Assembly (NCBI GenBank): GCA_032209605.1
Contig: JASFXZ010000004.1
Span: forward strand, 806,001 to 870,000
Source: Mactromeris polynyma
Taxonomy: Eukaryota > Mollusca > Bivalvia > Venerida > Mactridae
DNA: 64,000 nt
Reading direction: 5' to 3'
Shown here: positions 1 to 10,556 of the stretch, piece by piece
How the letters are laid out: each line of letters starts with the position of its first letter
How positions within the stretch are numbered: the stretch's first letter is position 1
Made by a program: the position numbers and the translations under genes
The notes under the pieces: model-generated
What the model was told of the DNA's origin: nothing
The model's database searches: none
The model's input: the letters and a program-made list of their open reading frames with translations, nothing else

Positions 1-1105
1 CAATTATAGACTCAGGTTGCGAGTACCTAAAATAAGACTTATTTCGTACCGCTGGTAAAATAAACCCTCTTAGCGAATTCCGGATTTCATCAATTAACGT
101 GATTGACAGGCGATAGACTCCGAATTCCAATAGTGCCACTTGTATACACACATGTACTATAAGTGTATCGAAATTTACGAGGCTGCTGAAGGGACGGTCA
201 ATGTAATTAATTTACAAATCGGTCGAATTTTATCATCATCTTCCAAATTTTAAAGCAGGAAATCGCCGATTTCGCCAATCGCAACGTTATCGCTACTTTG
301 ATCACAAATGCGCAAACTGGCTCCGATGGCGACCGACAGCGTAGACCGTGACATTTTAAGAGCTATTTGGAGCCCCTTTCAGAGATATTCTCTTGCATGC
401 GAGCAGCTATTTTTATGAATGAAATTCCATCGCAGAGTCAAGTGCGCAATTTACATGAATGAAATCGTAGTAGAGTCTAGCGCATGAATATCACTGTATT
501 GGAATGAAAATTATACACACGTATAAACCAATGTGCTATAAAGGATTAGAAATTCTAAAATATTGACTGAATATGCTTTTTTAATAGATTTTAACACTGT
601 TCAACGTTTTTATAATGCGATGAAAGTGGCATGTGCTGAACTACTAACTTCCCGCGAATGGCAGTGTGTAATTCGCACTTAGGGAAATAATGTCAAATGG
701 ACAGCATCTAAAATGTGGCATAGGTACTTAGGCCTTGGGCTATCGACACAGGCCAAATACAGGTTGGTTTACAAAGCACTGATACGCAAATAGCAACACC
801 ATGTTAGTACAGCTGTGTCGAAAAAAACACGCAATATGTTTGCGTTCTAAATTGTTCCACACGAATCTTATGACCAAGTATTTGAACAGCTTCGATAACC
901 TCGTTTATGTTTGTTTCTTGTGTCTCTTTTGTACATTATAATTGTTTACTGGTATTTTTATGCCTCTGTGTGCTTATGTGGTAGCTTTGTATGTGGCATT
1001 TCCATGTGACTTTACGATGTCGATGTCATTTTTCAGATAAATTGTTACTGCTATATTTTACACGTATGTTAGAGTAGGTACACTTTTGTTTTCATTGACT
1101 GTTAG
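1..1105. other. Upstream or intronic DNA of the EGF gene
   Basis: No coding exon is visible on either strand. The stretch is AT-rich. Its right part, from about 755, is the first copy of an exon-plus-intron duplication seen again near 3630-4200. It ends in a normal acceptor (a T-rich run closing with TTAG at 1105) in front of the first EGF exon. Any earlier exons of the gene lie outside the window. Confidence 0.5.
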
Positions 1106-1270
1106 CGTGTGAGGCAGGTAATTATGGACACGATTGCCAATTCCAATGCAGTGGTAAATGTAAAGGTGGATACAACCTTTGCAATCCCGCAGGTGGAACA
1201 TGCAAAGACGGATGTATAGCTGGATGGAGAGGCAACCGGTGTTCTGAAAGTAAGTAGTAAATGGGGGTAA
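755..1270 (+). repeat. Intragenic duplication, copy A (intron plus EGF exon)
   Basis: This stretch matches 3630-4210. The pair begins in shared intron sequence (GGTTGGTTTACAAA at 772 and 3647), runs through the acceptor and the 144-bp EGF exon, and ends in an identical donor. The offset changes from about 2875 to 2931 because copy B has extra bases just before the exon. It shows that the EGF array grew by duplicating an exon together with its upstream intron. Confidence 0.85.
1106..1249 (+). CDS. EGF-like (laminin-type, 8-Cys) exon 1 of MEGF/SREC-like gene
   Basis: A 144-bp exon between an acceptor (TTAG at 1105) and a donor (GTAAGT at 1250). Both introns are phase 1, so the exon can be added or lost without breaking the frame. 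It encodes about 48 residues with eight cysteines, containing NYGHDC and GWRGNRC. The pattern C-x8-C-x3-C-x3-C-x6-C-x6-C-x3-C-x8-C is that of the repeats of MEGF10/11, Draper and SREC scavenger receptors, which bind apoptotic cells or polyanionic ligands outside the cell. The gene is partial here: no signal peptide or membrane exon is linked to it. The exon identity is firm, the gene name is not. Confidence 0.8.
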
Positions 1271-3047
1271 ACATATTATATTATTTATTTTTTATGTAGA
1301 CGGATCTACATTTAAATGGTAATAAATACATGTAGTTATGTTCCAACTTCGAGATTAAAAATTAAAAAAATGTACAAGACAATTTTACCTGCATCAAACA
1401 TAGATTGAGTAATAAATATATATTAACGGTGTGTTCTATTGGACAATATGGGTATGCACATAAGAGGTAAGCGAATTGTAATTAAAATATCAGATATTAG
1501 AAGAAACAAGAATTATCCTTATTAAAGGCGTATATCACAATTAGTTCTAATGGACAGATTTCTTTTAAATTTTGCACATATCAAGATCAATCCTTTCCAA
1601 ACAAAATGACATAAAGAAAAATATCGGTCACCAGGCTTGTTCTAGGGTTATACCCCATTGTGTGACCCCCACCGCACGGCCCTTTTAGGCGGATTTTTAC
1701 TAAATTGATAATATCATTTAAAATGTATGTTCAAACTGTTCAGATGCATTACTAACGTATTTCTATACACGATTTTGATTGGAATATAGTAATAAACAGT
1801 TGTAAAGCACCAAAATCTGTTTAAATGTATCTCTTTTAGAAAAAAAAAATTTTGAATGGACAGATTTTTTTTAAACTCCATATATTTATACTGTATACAA
1901 TAATAAACAATATGAAAAGAAAAAAAAAGTGGGGTATCCAGGCTATTTTTTTCACTTTACATCATCAAACTTGGTCAAGAATGTTTTTTTTTGCCTTTCA
2001 GCAAGCACATCTCTATAAATGTAAGACTATGCCAAAACTGTTAATTAACAAACTTACACTAACTTTTCCTCTAAAAAGCCACAAAGTCTTTGTGTTTAAA
2101 TGTCTGAAATACAATAAAAACCCAAAATTTAGTAGTGCAAGTGGGCTGCTCAGTGTCAGATTCGGATGAGACATTGTCCGAAATGCTGGTACAGTTGTCA
2201 AGAGAGTCGTAAAGAATACTTGAACCAAATATCTTTCGTTTCTTCAGTGCGTTGGTAGTATCTGCACTTATAAACCTACCCTTCTTGTTTTTGCAGCGAA
2301 AAGCCATTGTTATACGCGAAAATACGATGTAAAAGTTGTGTTGTTTTCTTCGCTGTTGAGTTACCAATACGGTGTGTAAGAATAACTACTCCGTGAGAAT
2401 AGCAATACAGCTGCGCATTACGTTGCGCACAAACTATTGTGATATACGCCTTTAAAAGATAAACGGCGTAGACGGAATGAATGATGTCTTGCAGTTTTAG
2501 GTTTATATTGATGTTTGTCACTGTTTCATGTTGTTTTGTACATGGTTTGTCCGTGTATGTCAGAGCATTTATAAGTTTGACCAGCTTGTGTTTCTAACAA
2601 ACTTCTTCCACTTCTCTATGTATTGGGTATTATCAATTCATTGAAACATGTTTATCCGTTAGATGCCTCCAATATTTATTATGACGTCATTTAATACATA
2701 TGATGCCATTTAGTAGAAGCAATTATGTGCCAACTTAATCAATCCTTTGCATTGTTTGGCTATAAAATGTGTATGCGAACGGAAATAAGGAAAATAGCGA
2801 TAGGGACGCTGCATCATGGAGTTTGTGACCGATCAATCGACGTATGTTAATGCACGTACATATTTAATTCATAAGTGCCTCATGTTTTTTTGGATTGTTG
2901 GTTTTCCCGGAGGTCTGTGTGGGGAGGCACTGTCTTATGTATGTGGCATTCCCTGTATCAGCTTGTTCTCTCTCTTTTCGTTTTATTTTACTTTTCACCT
3001 TTTGACAGTTGACACAATTATGGGTATCAAAAAATATATGCTTGTAG
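1250..3047 (+). other. Intron between EGF exons 1 and 2
   Basis: About 1.8 kb of AT-rich sequence from a GTAAGT donor to a TTGTAG acceptor. Short open frames on both strands have no recognisable domain and no usable splice context. I see no gene in it. Confidence 0.6.
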
Positions 3048-3185
3048 AATGTTCTAATAACAAATATGGTCAAGGGTGCGCAAAGACATGCAGAACGAAT
3101 TGTAAACATGGAACATGTAATCATGTGAGCGGAAAATGCGATGACGGCTGTAAAGATGGTTGGAAAGGTGACACGTGTGAAGATG
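3048..3185 (+). CDS. EGF-like exon 2 of MEGF/SREC-like gene
   Basis: A 138-bp phase 1-1 exon: acceptor TTGTAG at 3047 and donor GTACGT at 3186. It encodes 46 residues with eight cysteines, beginning CSNNKYGQGC and ending GWKGDTC. Its sequence differs clearly from exons 1 and 3, so it is an older repeat and not part of the recent exon duplication. The open frame runs upstream past the acceptor to about 2816, but that part lacks EGF pattern and is read as intron. The same phase as its neighbours supports one transcript. Confidence 0.8.
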
Positions 3186-3629
3186 GTACGTAAAACTGTA
3201 TTCATATTGTTCATGCTGTTGGTAACAAAGACTGTATGTATACATAAACAGTATCAACATCTATATATGTCTGACGGACCAAAAGTACGGTTCATCTGAT
3301 GCCGATAGACTTAATCGTTGTTCATCCATTAATGATGCGTATGCTGTAATAAAATGAATAACTTCACCGGTACTAGTACTTTGATTTGACCCATTGTAAT
3401 GTATACTACAATGAGCATCAACATTTTAACACTTATATTTATTTTCTCAATCAGTTTTTTTCAATACACAAATGAAACAAGAAGTATCTTTAAAAAAGAT
3501 GGTCGGCGTAACTTGAAGTATGCAAATTTGTTGCAATATGAAGTTTAATCAAAGCGCTGTTAGCGCTGAGGGCCTGGGTCAGCAGAGAGCGGAATCGTGT
3601 ATTTGCTTGCCCTGTGTATAACTACTATC

Positions 3630-4210
3630 GCCCTAGGCCAAAAACTGGTTGGTTTACAAAACACTGATACGCAAATAGCAAACCCATGTTAGTACAGTTG
3701 TGCCGAAAAAACACACACTATTTTTGCGTTCTAAGTTGTTCCACACGAATCTTATGACAAAGTATTTGAACAGCTTCGATAACCTCGTTTATGTTTGTTT
3801 CTTGTGTCTCTTTTATACATTATAATTGTTTACAGGTATGCATGTATTTGTATGCCTCTGTGTGCTTACATGTATGTGGTAGCTTTGTATGTGGCATTTC
3901 CATGTGACTTTGATATTCATTATTATTATAAACGTACAATTTACGAAGTCGATGGCATTTTTTAGATACATTGTTATTGCCATGTTTTACACGTATGTTA
4001 GAGTGTAGGTACAATTTGTTTTTCATTTACTGTTAGCGTGTGAGACAGGTAAATATGGACAAGATTGCCAACACCAATGCAGTGGTAATTGTAAAGAAGG
4101 AAACAACTTTTGCTATCCCGCAGATGGAACATGCAAAGACGGATGTATAGCTGGATGGAGAGGCAAACGATGTTCTGAAAGTAAGTAGTAAATGGGGGTG
4201 AACACATTGT
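3630..4210 (+). repeat. Intragenic duplication, copy B (intron plus EGF exon)
   Basis: Second copy of 755-1270. Intron parts and exon parts are both similar, and an extra 50-60 bp lie just upstream of the exon. The two exon copies differ at several codons, so this is not a very recent event. Confidence 0.85.
4037..4180 (+). CDS. EGF-like exon 3 (paralogue of exon 1)
   Basis: A 144-bp phase 1-1 exon with TTAG at 4036 and GTAAGT at 4181. Eight cysteines in the same spacing as exon 1, with KYGQDC near the start and GWRGKRC near the end. It is the duplicated partner of exon 1. Several amino-acid changes (for example GNYGHDC in exon 1 against GKYGQDC here) with all cysteines kept point to selection on the fold. 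Start and end are set by splice sites shared with exon 1. Confidence 0.8.
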
Positions 4211-5037
4211 ACAAAATGTGTTACACACACTCACATTAACAAACAATACATTGCCACAATCTAAAATATCATATAATTACTCGATTAAACTATACGTAAT
4301 ATGAATGTCTCATGTAGAAAACCCCGTTTTTAAACACCACACACACTATCCAGTTATACGTGAGAGAGACATTAACATCCAACAGCAGGTGGCCCTATCT
4401 ACGGAATGGTGGCGTCTGAATCCCCAACCCACAGGTGGTTGGTGGGTAAAAACTGTTTATGTTTATATCCACTGATGTTGTCTCTCCATAGTAACAATCA
4501 TCCCCTCTATTTACACTACTTACAGTTTGAACCATGGTATTCAAATCTCTGCAATAGAAATACTACGGAAAGCAATAATCGTGTTCGTACATATAATGTA
4601 TAAGCAAAACGATTGCCACAGGTATTGGATGCAAAATAAAGACATGTTAGTAGAAGTCATAGACAGTCATATATTATAAGCATCCTTAGACGTTGTGTAG
4701 CTAGGTTGGCCAAATTATATACGATAACGATAGCCTAATTGTTTTATTGCTTCGAAAGTACATACATGTAACAAGCACACACATAAACTTATAATGGTTC
4801 AGTGTACACATGTATCTTGAATGATATTGTACAGAAACATTGGATCACAGTCAATAATAATAAATTAATTATCTGAGTAACCATGACTTGGAACATGAAA
4901 TACTTAGACGTATAATATAATACCATTACGAATAAGGCTGCTATAAATGATATAAATAGTATGAGGTTAGCGTGCGGTAAAACAATTCGATTAGCACAAT
5001 TATATTAATTTTGAAAGTAATTTCGATTGTGTTGCAG
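4181..5037 (+). other. Intron between EGF exons 3 and 4
   Basis: About 0.86 kb from a GTAAGT donor to a GTTGCAG acceptor. AT-rich, with no coding signal seen. Confidence 0.6.
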
Positions 5038-5187
5038 CATGTTACGATGGTTGGTATGGTGAACATTGTTCGAAAACGTGTAGCAAGAACTGTTTTGCTG
5101 TGCACAATACAAGAAAGTGTAGTAACGTAAATGGTCGGTGTCTGTCTGGTTGCAAACTTGGATGGATGACCCACCTATGCAATACAT
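5038..5187 (+). CDS. EGF-like exon 4 of MEGF/SREC-like gene
   Basis: A 150-bp exon after GTTGCAG (5037) and before a GTAAAC donor (5188), again phase 1-1. It encodes 50 residues with eight cysteines, opening CYDGWYGEHC. The last cysteine follows a GWMTHL segment instead of the usual GWxGxx, so the final loop is unusual. It is the last EGF exon I can see on this strand; exons for a membrane segment and tail are not found directly downstream. The gene either continues past the transposon-rich region or is broken. Confidence 0.75.
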
Positions 5188-5632
5188 GTAAACATTTCTA
5201 ATTGATGATAACTATTTTATTGGTATGGACATTACGGTAAAGTGTGGGGGAGTCTTAACAACTTAATATCTCTTGCGTCAAACAATCATTTACGTATTAC
5301 GTGACTGCTTCGATATGATCTTAATGCATATTTTAATATTTACATAAGATTGTATTATACAACTGTATGGTGCGTACGCCACGCCAAACGTAACGACAGG
5401 TTTTCTTCATGGTGTTTTATGTATATTTCGTGTTGTACGAATTTATATTTTTCCCTTTAATTTTCAATTCCACGCCAACAATATTAAAGATATAGGATCT
5501 AATTAATAACTTAAACAATTTTCCGGTTGTGTAACATAAGGTTATTTATTTATGAGTTTGTGGTTATTTCGCATTCTGATGTAAATAATTTAGTTACTGA
5601 AAGCAAGGTCAGTATAAAGCCACAGTCCCACT
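5188..5632. other. Non-coding stretch after EGF exon 4
   Basis: AT-rich, no exon, RNA gene or repeat recognised. Confidence 0.4.
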
Positions 5633-6120
5633 GTCAGGAACCCACTACGATAACATTAAGAATATCGTAGGTATGTCCACGAATCAGTACGAACTGCCAC
5701 GAACCACTGCGAACTACCAAGATTGCGTTACAATTGCAACTCGAAAGTGATACGAATACAGGTTCGTACTGGGTTCGTACTGGATGCGTAATGGTTCGCG
5801 GTATAGCGTACTGCATTCTGCTTGGAGCATGAGAAAATGATTGACAGCCACCATCACGAATCGCTGTGGAAGAATGCCAGTATGCACCAGTACGAACCAG
5901 GGGGGCGTTTTATTAAACTTCGTAAAATAGTTCGTACTATTTTCTTAAATTCTTTCGTAAAAAAATCGTACGAATTTTCCTACGAGTGTTTTATTAAAGT
6001 GTTCGTACGAAAGTCACACGAACAGACTTTCGTACGAACTTCGTACGTAAACAAAAATCGTAACTCTCTAAACGGAGGTAGAATAACAAGCGTCTACGAG
6101 AGAACTGTCAAACATCTACG
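5633..6120. repeat. CGTACGAA-rich palindromic repeat patch with a hairpin
   Basis: The word TTCGTACGAA and close variants (TACGAAC, GTTCGTACT) recur many times over about 450 bp, on both strands because the word is its own reverse complement. At 6001-6039 there is a perfect 15-bp inverted repeat (GTTCGTACGAAAGTC and its complement) around a 9-base loop. This may be a foldback or MITE-type element, or an array grown from a palindromic seed. No transposase was recognised and no terminal target duplication was identified. Confidence 0.55.
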
Positions 6121-6291
6121 TGTAAACAAACAGTCGTCTGCATATACACGATGCCCTTATTGGATTTTGCTCGTTATATGCTATTATTTACATTGATTAC
6201 TGGTTTATTTTGATGGACTGATATATAAACATGCCATATACAAATAGCTCTGGCTTATGACTGCAAAAACAATCAAAAGAAGCTGTACCAA

Positions 6292-6450
6292 TTGAAAATC
6301 GCCGAGTGCACGGAGCACAAATTGATTCACAGTGACTGTCCATGTTTGCAGCCTTTCAAAATGCACACCATCCCGCGAAATGAAGAGCTACGCATGTCGT
6401 GGATTAAATCCATCAATCGCAGAGACTTCAAGCCGCATGCAAAGGCAATG
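6292..6450 (+). CDS. THAP domain, first exon (ISL2EU/Harbinger-like transposon protein)
   Basis: The exon encodes the first half of a THAP zinc-finger DNA-binding domain: early cysteines (AECTEH, DCPC), then the typical HTIPRNEELRMSWIKSI segment, and it ends at a donor (ATG|GTAAGA) at 6451. Splicing in phase 0 to 7026 gives AM-VCSRHF, which joins the conserved CxxHF half of the THAP finger. The upstream boundary is uncertain; no clear initiator was chosen. THAP domains direct P-element-like and ISL2EU transposases to their ends. The downstream part is broken, so this belongs to a dead transposon copy or a decaying host gene. Confidence 0.6.
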
Positions 6451-6606
6451 GTAAGAGCGTTTATTTCTTACTCTTGAATTAAGTTACTTGCGGGATTAAT
6501 TTGCACACTTCTGAAAGGACACATTACTTTGTGAAATCCACAACATATTTGTTTACATATTTGTTAATTTAACTTTAAGGAACGAGGCAAATAAAAATGT
6601 TCATGT

Positions 6607-6712
6607 TGCAGGGTTCAGAATCATTATAAACCAAGCACGGTGCTCGAACCTGTGACCTCGTGCTTGCAAGTCAGTGCTCCTGCAACTTAGCTAGCTGGCG
6701 GGTAGTGTACTT
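6607..6712 (-). mobile_element. tRNA-derived SINE fragment
   Basis: Read on the minus strand the stretch has a tRNA layout. A box-A-like segment (TAGCTAAGTTGCAGGAG, plus positions 6678-6694) is followed by an anticodon-loop-like CTTGCAAG and a box-B-like GGTTCGAGCACC (6639-6650). Spacing fits a pol III internal promoter and the loop resembles tRNA-Ala(UGC). Acceptor and T-stem pairing are imperfect and no CCA-type end is present, so it is read as a SINE head inside the intron of the THAP gene and not as a working tRNA gene. Confidence 0.6.
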
Positions 6713-7025
6713 ATCGCCCTGTTAAATTTACTTACTAACTATCCTAGCAATTGATAATTTTGTATTGTGTCAGACTTTAGCTTGACATTTATGTACATGT
6801 ATGTATGTATGCTGTATACATCATTAGATACATGTTGCTCTAGACTATATACATACACACATAGCTATAGTATATATATATATGTCATTGTTACATAAGT
6901 CCATGATTGGTTATGGATGTCCTCTGAGTAGAATTTGTGCAATTATTGCTTTATATTCAATTGTTGTGATTATACAAATTGAGTGGTGTCTATGGTTACA
7001 AAGACATTTTTCTTTATAATTACAG

Positions 7026-7821
7026 GTGTGTTCAAGACATTTCATTGATGGCAAACCTTCAAAGGAAAACCCAGTCCCAACATTAAGCATGGGTTACACT
7101 GCTGCAAATACCACTCCGGCCAGACGACGACCCCTGGTACGAAAATCATTAAATTTGAACACGCCCAGCCCCTCTACAAAATGTCAATTGACACCAAAAC
7201 CGCATGATAAAACAATGAGTGACCTTGATCAGAGTGAGATGTTGATAGCGACTACAATTATTGAACCAATAGTACCAACATTTAGTGAGACAATACCAAA
7301 TGAGTGTGAGGCAGTGTGTTGCCGTCTGTATCCTAGCTACTGTCACAAAAAAAAACAAATTAGTTGATGCAAGCACACAGACTGTTGATGTTGTGGCGCT
7401 TGATCACAGCTATGGATATACTAAGAAGACAAGAAGTGTAAGATGCCAGCAGACTACCTCAGAGTTTTGTGTGGACAACGTTACATCAGACTCGGAATCA
7501 AGGTTTTACACTGGCCTTAGTTTGTCTGTATTTTTAACTGTACTGGCTACTTTATCCAGGCATGGTGGAAGTCTACCATACAAAGTGAGTGTAAAGAACC
7601 AGATATGTGCTGTTCTGGTTAGGCTGCGTTTGGGACTGACATTTCACGACATTGCAAGACAATTAAGTATATCACGTCAGTTGATGTGTCGGATTTTTCA
7701 ATCATGGGTTGAAATAATGTGTGAACAGCTTTCAGCTTGTGTTGTATGGTTGCCACGCGAGACGATAAGACGCACATTACCCACATCCTTTAGTCTAATA
7801 CAATATTATTTTGTCAGCTAG
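7026..7821 (+). pseudogene. THAP-DDE transposase (ISL2EU / DDE_Tnp_4 type), broken
   Basis: The exon starts after TTACAG with VCSRHFIDG and continues to PTLSMGY, the second half of a THAP domain. The frame ends at 7367 after a run of A residues near 7347. A second frame (7285-7821) continues the protein: DASTQTVD, then FYTGLS, then a helix-turn-helix region with RLRLGLTFHDIARQLSIS and WLPRETI. That order is typical of THAP-plus-HTH DDE_Tnp_4 transposases. A one-base change in the A run therefore splits it. It stops at 7821 before any DDE catalytic block, so it is also truncated. I take it as a dead ISL2EU-like copy; family name from domain order only. Confidence 0.65.
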
Positions 7822-8600
7822 ATGGTTGCATTAATAATTTGACTGGTGACTGTTGCTTTTTTTTGTAGTTTCATGAGATGTATCCAGCTCCTTTCCTCAC
7901 AGCATTTTCCTTCATTGTGTATGATACTGTATGTTTATGTATACAGATGCACGTTTTGTTTTTTTGTAATTAACTGTTTCCAACCTTCAATATACTATCG
8001 CTTTTATAACTGTTGTTTTACACATCATTACATGTATGTCTAAATTACATGAATTATGCATCGATAGGCTACACGAGATCAGACCTCTGACTCATAAAGG
8101 AAAAATATCAGCTGCTTGCATATAGTCAAGGTTAAATACAATGGTTATGAAACTCAGGTAGATTCTTTATCGACTGACACACATACACTCAGTACATTTA
8201 AAAACGCACAATTTGTACCAACCATACTTCAATAAAATTCTTTTTATTACTTTTGAAACTCATGAGAATAAATGTCACGAAGTTTAGCATGTATGTTGCA
8301 TACACATTCAATAATATAGTGTCAAGTTATTTTCTGTTATCCTAAAAGTCAGTCAATCATATCAAGGTCAATGACAATTTAGAAATCCCATATCGTGTAT
8401 GCAAAAATGTTCAAAAGGGACAACACTAAGTGAACGACATACAAATCAAGTCACTACTAACAAAGGAAACAGCAATAATTCTGAACAAAATTTCACAATC
8501 TATAAAAGTATAATATAGTGTTCTTGTTCAACTAATACACTTATTGAATACTCATTCAGTAGTCCTTGCGAATACATTTAAATACACTTGCAAATCATGT
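7822..8600. other. Non-coding stretch between converging transposon genes
   Basis: AT-rich, with small spurious frames only. It lies between the broken THAP transposase (+) and the nuclease gene (-), where the missing C-terminal half of the transposase would be expected. Confidence 0.4.
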
Positions 8601-9470
8601 TCACTGGTTACACAAGCGCGAGTACTCTGGCGATATTTTGAGCCTCTTGAAATTCACTTCATCACTTATTCTGACAATGAGACTTTCAAAATACAACTGT
8701 CTAATTCTGCAAAGTTGATTATGCACATATTCTGCATTGTACTGTACATCCACAAGTACTGCCTGGTCAGCAATCCAAACTAGAAATTTGCATTTCAGGC
8801 ACTTGGTACAGAACATTATCATTTGTACTTGGCAATAGTAGCCATTCCTACCAACGGGGTTCAGAACAGTTTGTCCATCTTTAACAACAATGTCATACTT
8901 TTTTGAGTCCAGCAAAGCTTGCAATTGCCGTGTTGGACACTTAATTTCTAAAATTGTATCGTCATCAACCAGACCATCCGGACTGGCATCATGTTGACTG
9001 CCTGGCCATCGTGCAACAATATGTGTGAAACTGGAAAAAAAATAGTATTATAGGATTTTGAAGACACACAATAATTCATCAATTTTTAAATGTTTTATCA
9101 TTTCATGCAGTGTATATACTTCTTGAATACTACCAACTGTTATTTCACATTGCATTTAGTTAAAACTTTATAAGGAATAAATATTATTACTATTGTTAAT
9201 TAGACTTTCACATGCATCTAAATATTATATGCATCTTTAAAATACAAATAAGTTGTAATATAACTGATTTCTTACATCATGTTATTGTCCACTACTCCTT
9301 GGACGTTTATAGCATGGAAGCCCTTTCTGCATACATATGCTGGCTCCTGTTGTGATGGGGCTTTTATTGGAATTAATGTTCCATCTACAGCACCCACCAC
9401 ACCAGGTATTCTGCATTTCTGGTAAAATGCCAGCTTCACTGCTTCATTCTCAACTCTAGTAACTGGGAAT
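8601..9470 (-). CDS. HARBI1-type transposase fragment fused to YqaJ-type nuclease
   Basis: Two exons on the minus strand. Exon 9470-9276 follows a TTGTAG acceptor and reads through PGVVGAVDGT, IPIKAP and RKGFHAINVQG, hallmarks of Harbinger/HARBI1 DDE transposases (first catalytic Asp in AVDGT). A GTAAGA donor joins in phase to exon 9030-8601, which starts FTHIVARWPGSQHD (second DDE Asp) and passes directly into ASPDGLV, LEIKCP and YYCQVQM. Those are the D, ExK and Q motifs of YqaJ-like phage-type exonucleases. The frame stays open to a stop at 8601. The transposase lacks its catalytic Glu; the nuclease signature looks whole. Upstream exons are not found before the Gypsy element at 9813. It could be a real chimera or an accidental in-frame join of two transposon remnants. 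Confidence 0.6.
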
Positions 9471-9807
9471 CTACAATTGATTAAGTTCAGATAAATATTT
9501 ATCTAGAAAGAAATTAACTTAAATTGTGTTAATAATCATACTCTAATAAAAGCAATCATCTTGAGAGAGTGAATGTTAAGAGTTGAGATTTGTAAAGAAG
9601 TGAATTGGGCTATGCTCTGTTTTCTGTGTCACTTAATTATCCATCAATAATCTGATATAGAGATGCCAAAAGTTTGTGCCAGATTGAAGTTGGATTGACA
9701 CAATCAAAGCATATTGTCGATCGGTGTAATATAACCTACTCATTTCTACGTTGGGATATTCCGTTGATATCCTTAATTGTGAGTAGAAGGTACCGGAATG
9801 GTCGTAG
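9471..9807. other. Non-coding flank of the Gypsy insertion
   Basis: Contains a plausible intron upstream of the HARBI1-like exon. No gene or repeat recognised. It ends at the GTAAT that seems to be the target duplication of the Gypsy element (9808-9812). Confidence 0.4.
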
Positions 9808-9812
9808 GTAAT

Positions 9813-10349
9813 ATTTTGTATTATTGTTCATAAGAACGATAAACAACAAGTCCACTGGGAGTGCACACCTTTTATTCTATTCTAACATAGTTTATGATAA
9901 ATTCACATAAGTCCAGTGATAATTTTATAGTTAACTTTTCTAGTAATTGTCTACAAATATATCAATAATTTCCCAGCTTAAAACAGTCTCAGATGTTAAC
10001 CTGACTGTAGCCTCTGAGCTCCCGAAACCAACTCTGATTATCCCCTCGTGCGCGGCTATTATCAGTATCTTTCTTACTGTATTTCGGGCAATATTGACCA
10101 ATCCCGAAAGCCATAACCTTCATCGCCATCCACGTCACTCACTAATCAACTGACGTGGTGCGTAATTCTACCCTGTTTCTAACGGATAACCAAATATGTC
10201 AGAGATCCTGACCCAGGGCAAAGTTCATGTATTTGTGTAGAATTATTCCTCAAGTGCACAAAGAGATTCTTATCATTCTTATCTACACGTGTATATATTC
10301 CCAGCAAATGTACTGACCAACTATGTGAAAGGTTAATAGACTGGCTACA
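9813..10349 (-). repeat. 3' LTR of the Gypsy-type element
   Basis: In element orientation it opens with TGTAGCC directly after the polypurine tract. The part 9869-10349 matches the other LTR at 19964-20444 except for about two bases. A further 56 bp (9813-9868) up to the GTAAT target site are absent from the 5' LTR. If those 56 bp belong to the LTR, its full length is 537 bp. Short open frames within the LTR repeat identically in both copies and are not genes. Confidence 0.85.
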
Positions 10350-10362
10350 TCTCCCCCCACTT
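10350..10362 (-). other. Polypurine tract
   Basis: AAGTGGGGGGAGA on the minus strand ends exactly where the 3' LTR begins. This is the expected primer site for plus-strand synthesis. Confidence 0.8.
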
Positions 10363-10556
10363 ATGTTAATAAAAAGTCCCCTTTTTATATGTGTTCATTA
10401 ATATCGAAAATGTGCAACCCCCTTTTCTTTCCTTTTTTTTTTAACCCGTACTATCTATAAAATACACACTGGATAAATATTAAACATGATAAAAACATGA
10501 AAATGTTTGCAATATCCATGATTAATAATAACAAACAATTATGATAATCACTCTAA

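Noticed and set aside
2816..3047. Open frame upstream of EGF exon 2 as extra coding sequence
   Set aside because: A good acceptor at 3047 starts the EGF pattern in the phase used by the other exons; the upstream part is hydrophobic and without EGF pattern.
6607..6712. A functional tRNA-Ala gene
   Set aside because: Box A and B are recognisable, but stems do not pair well and the 3' part continues as SINE-like sequence.
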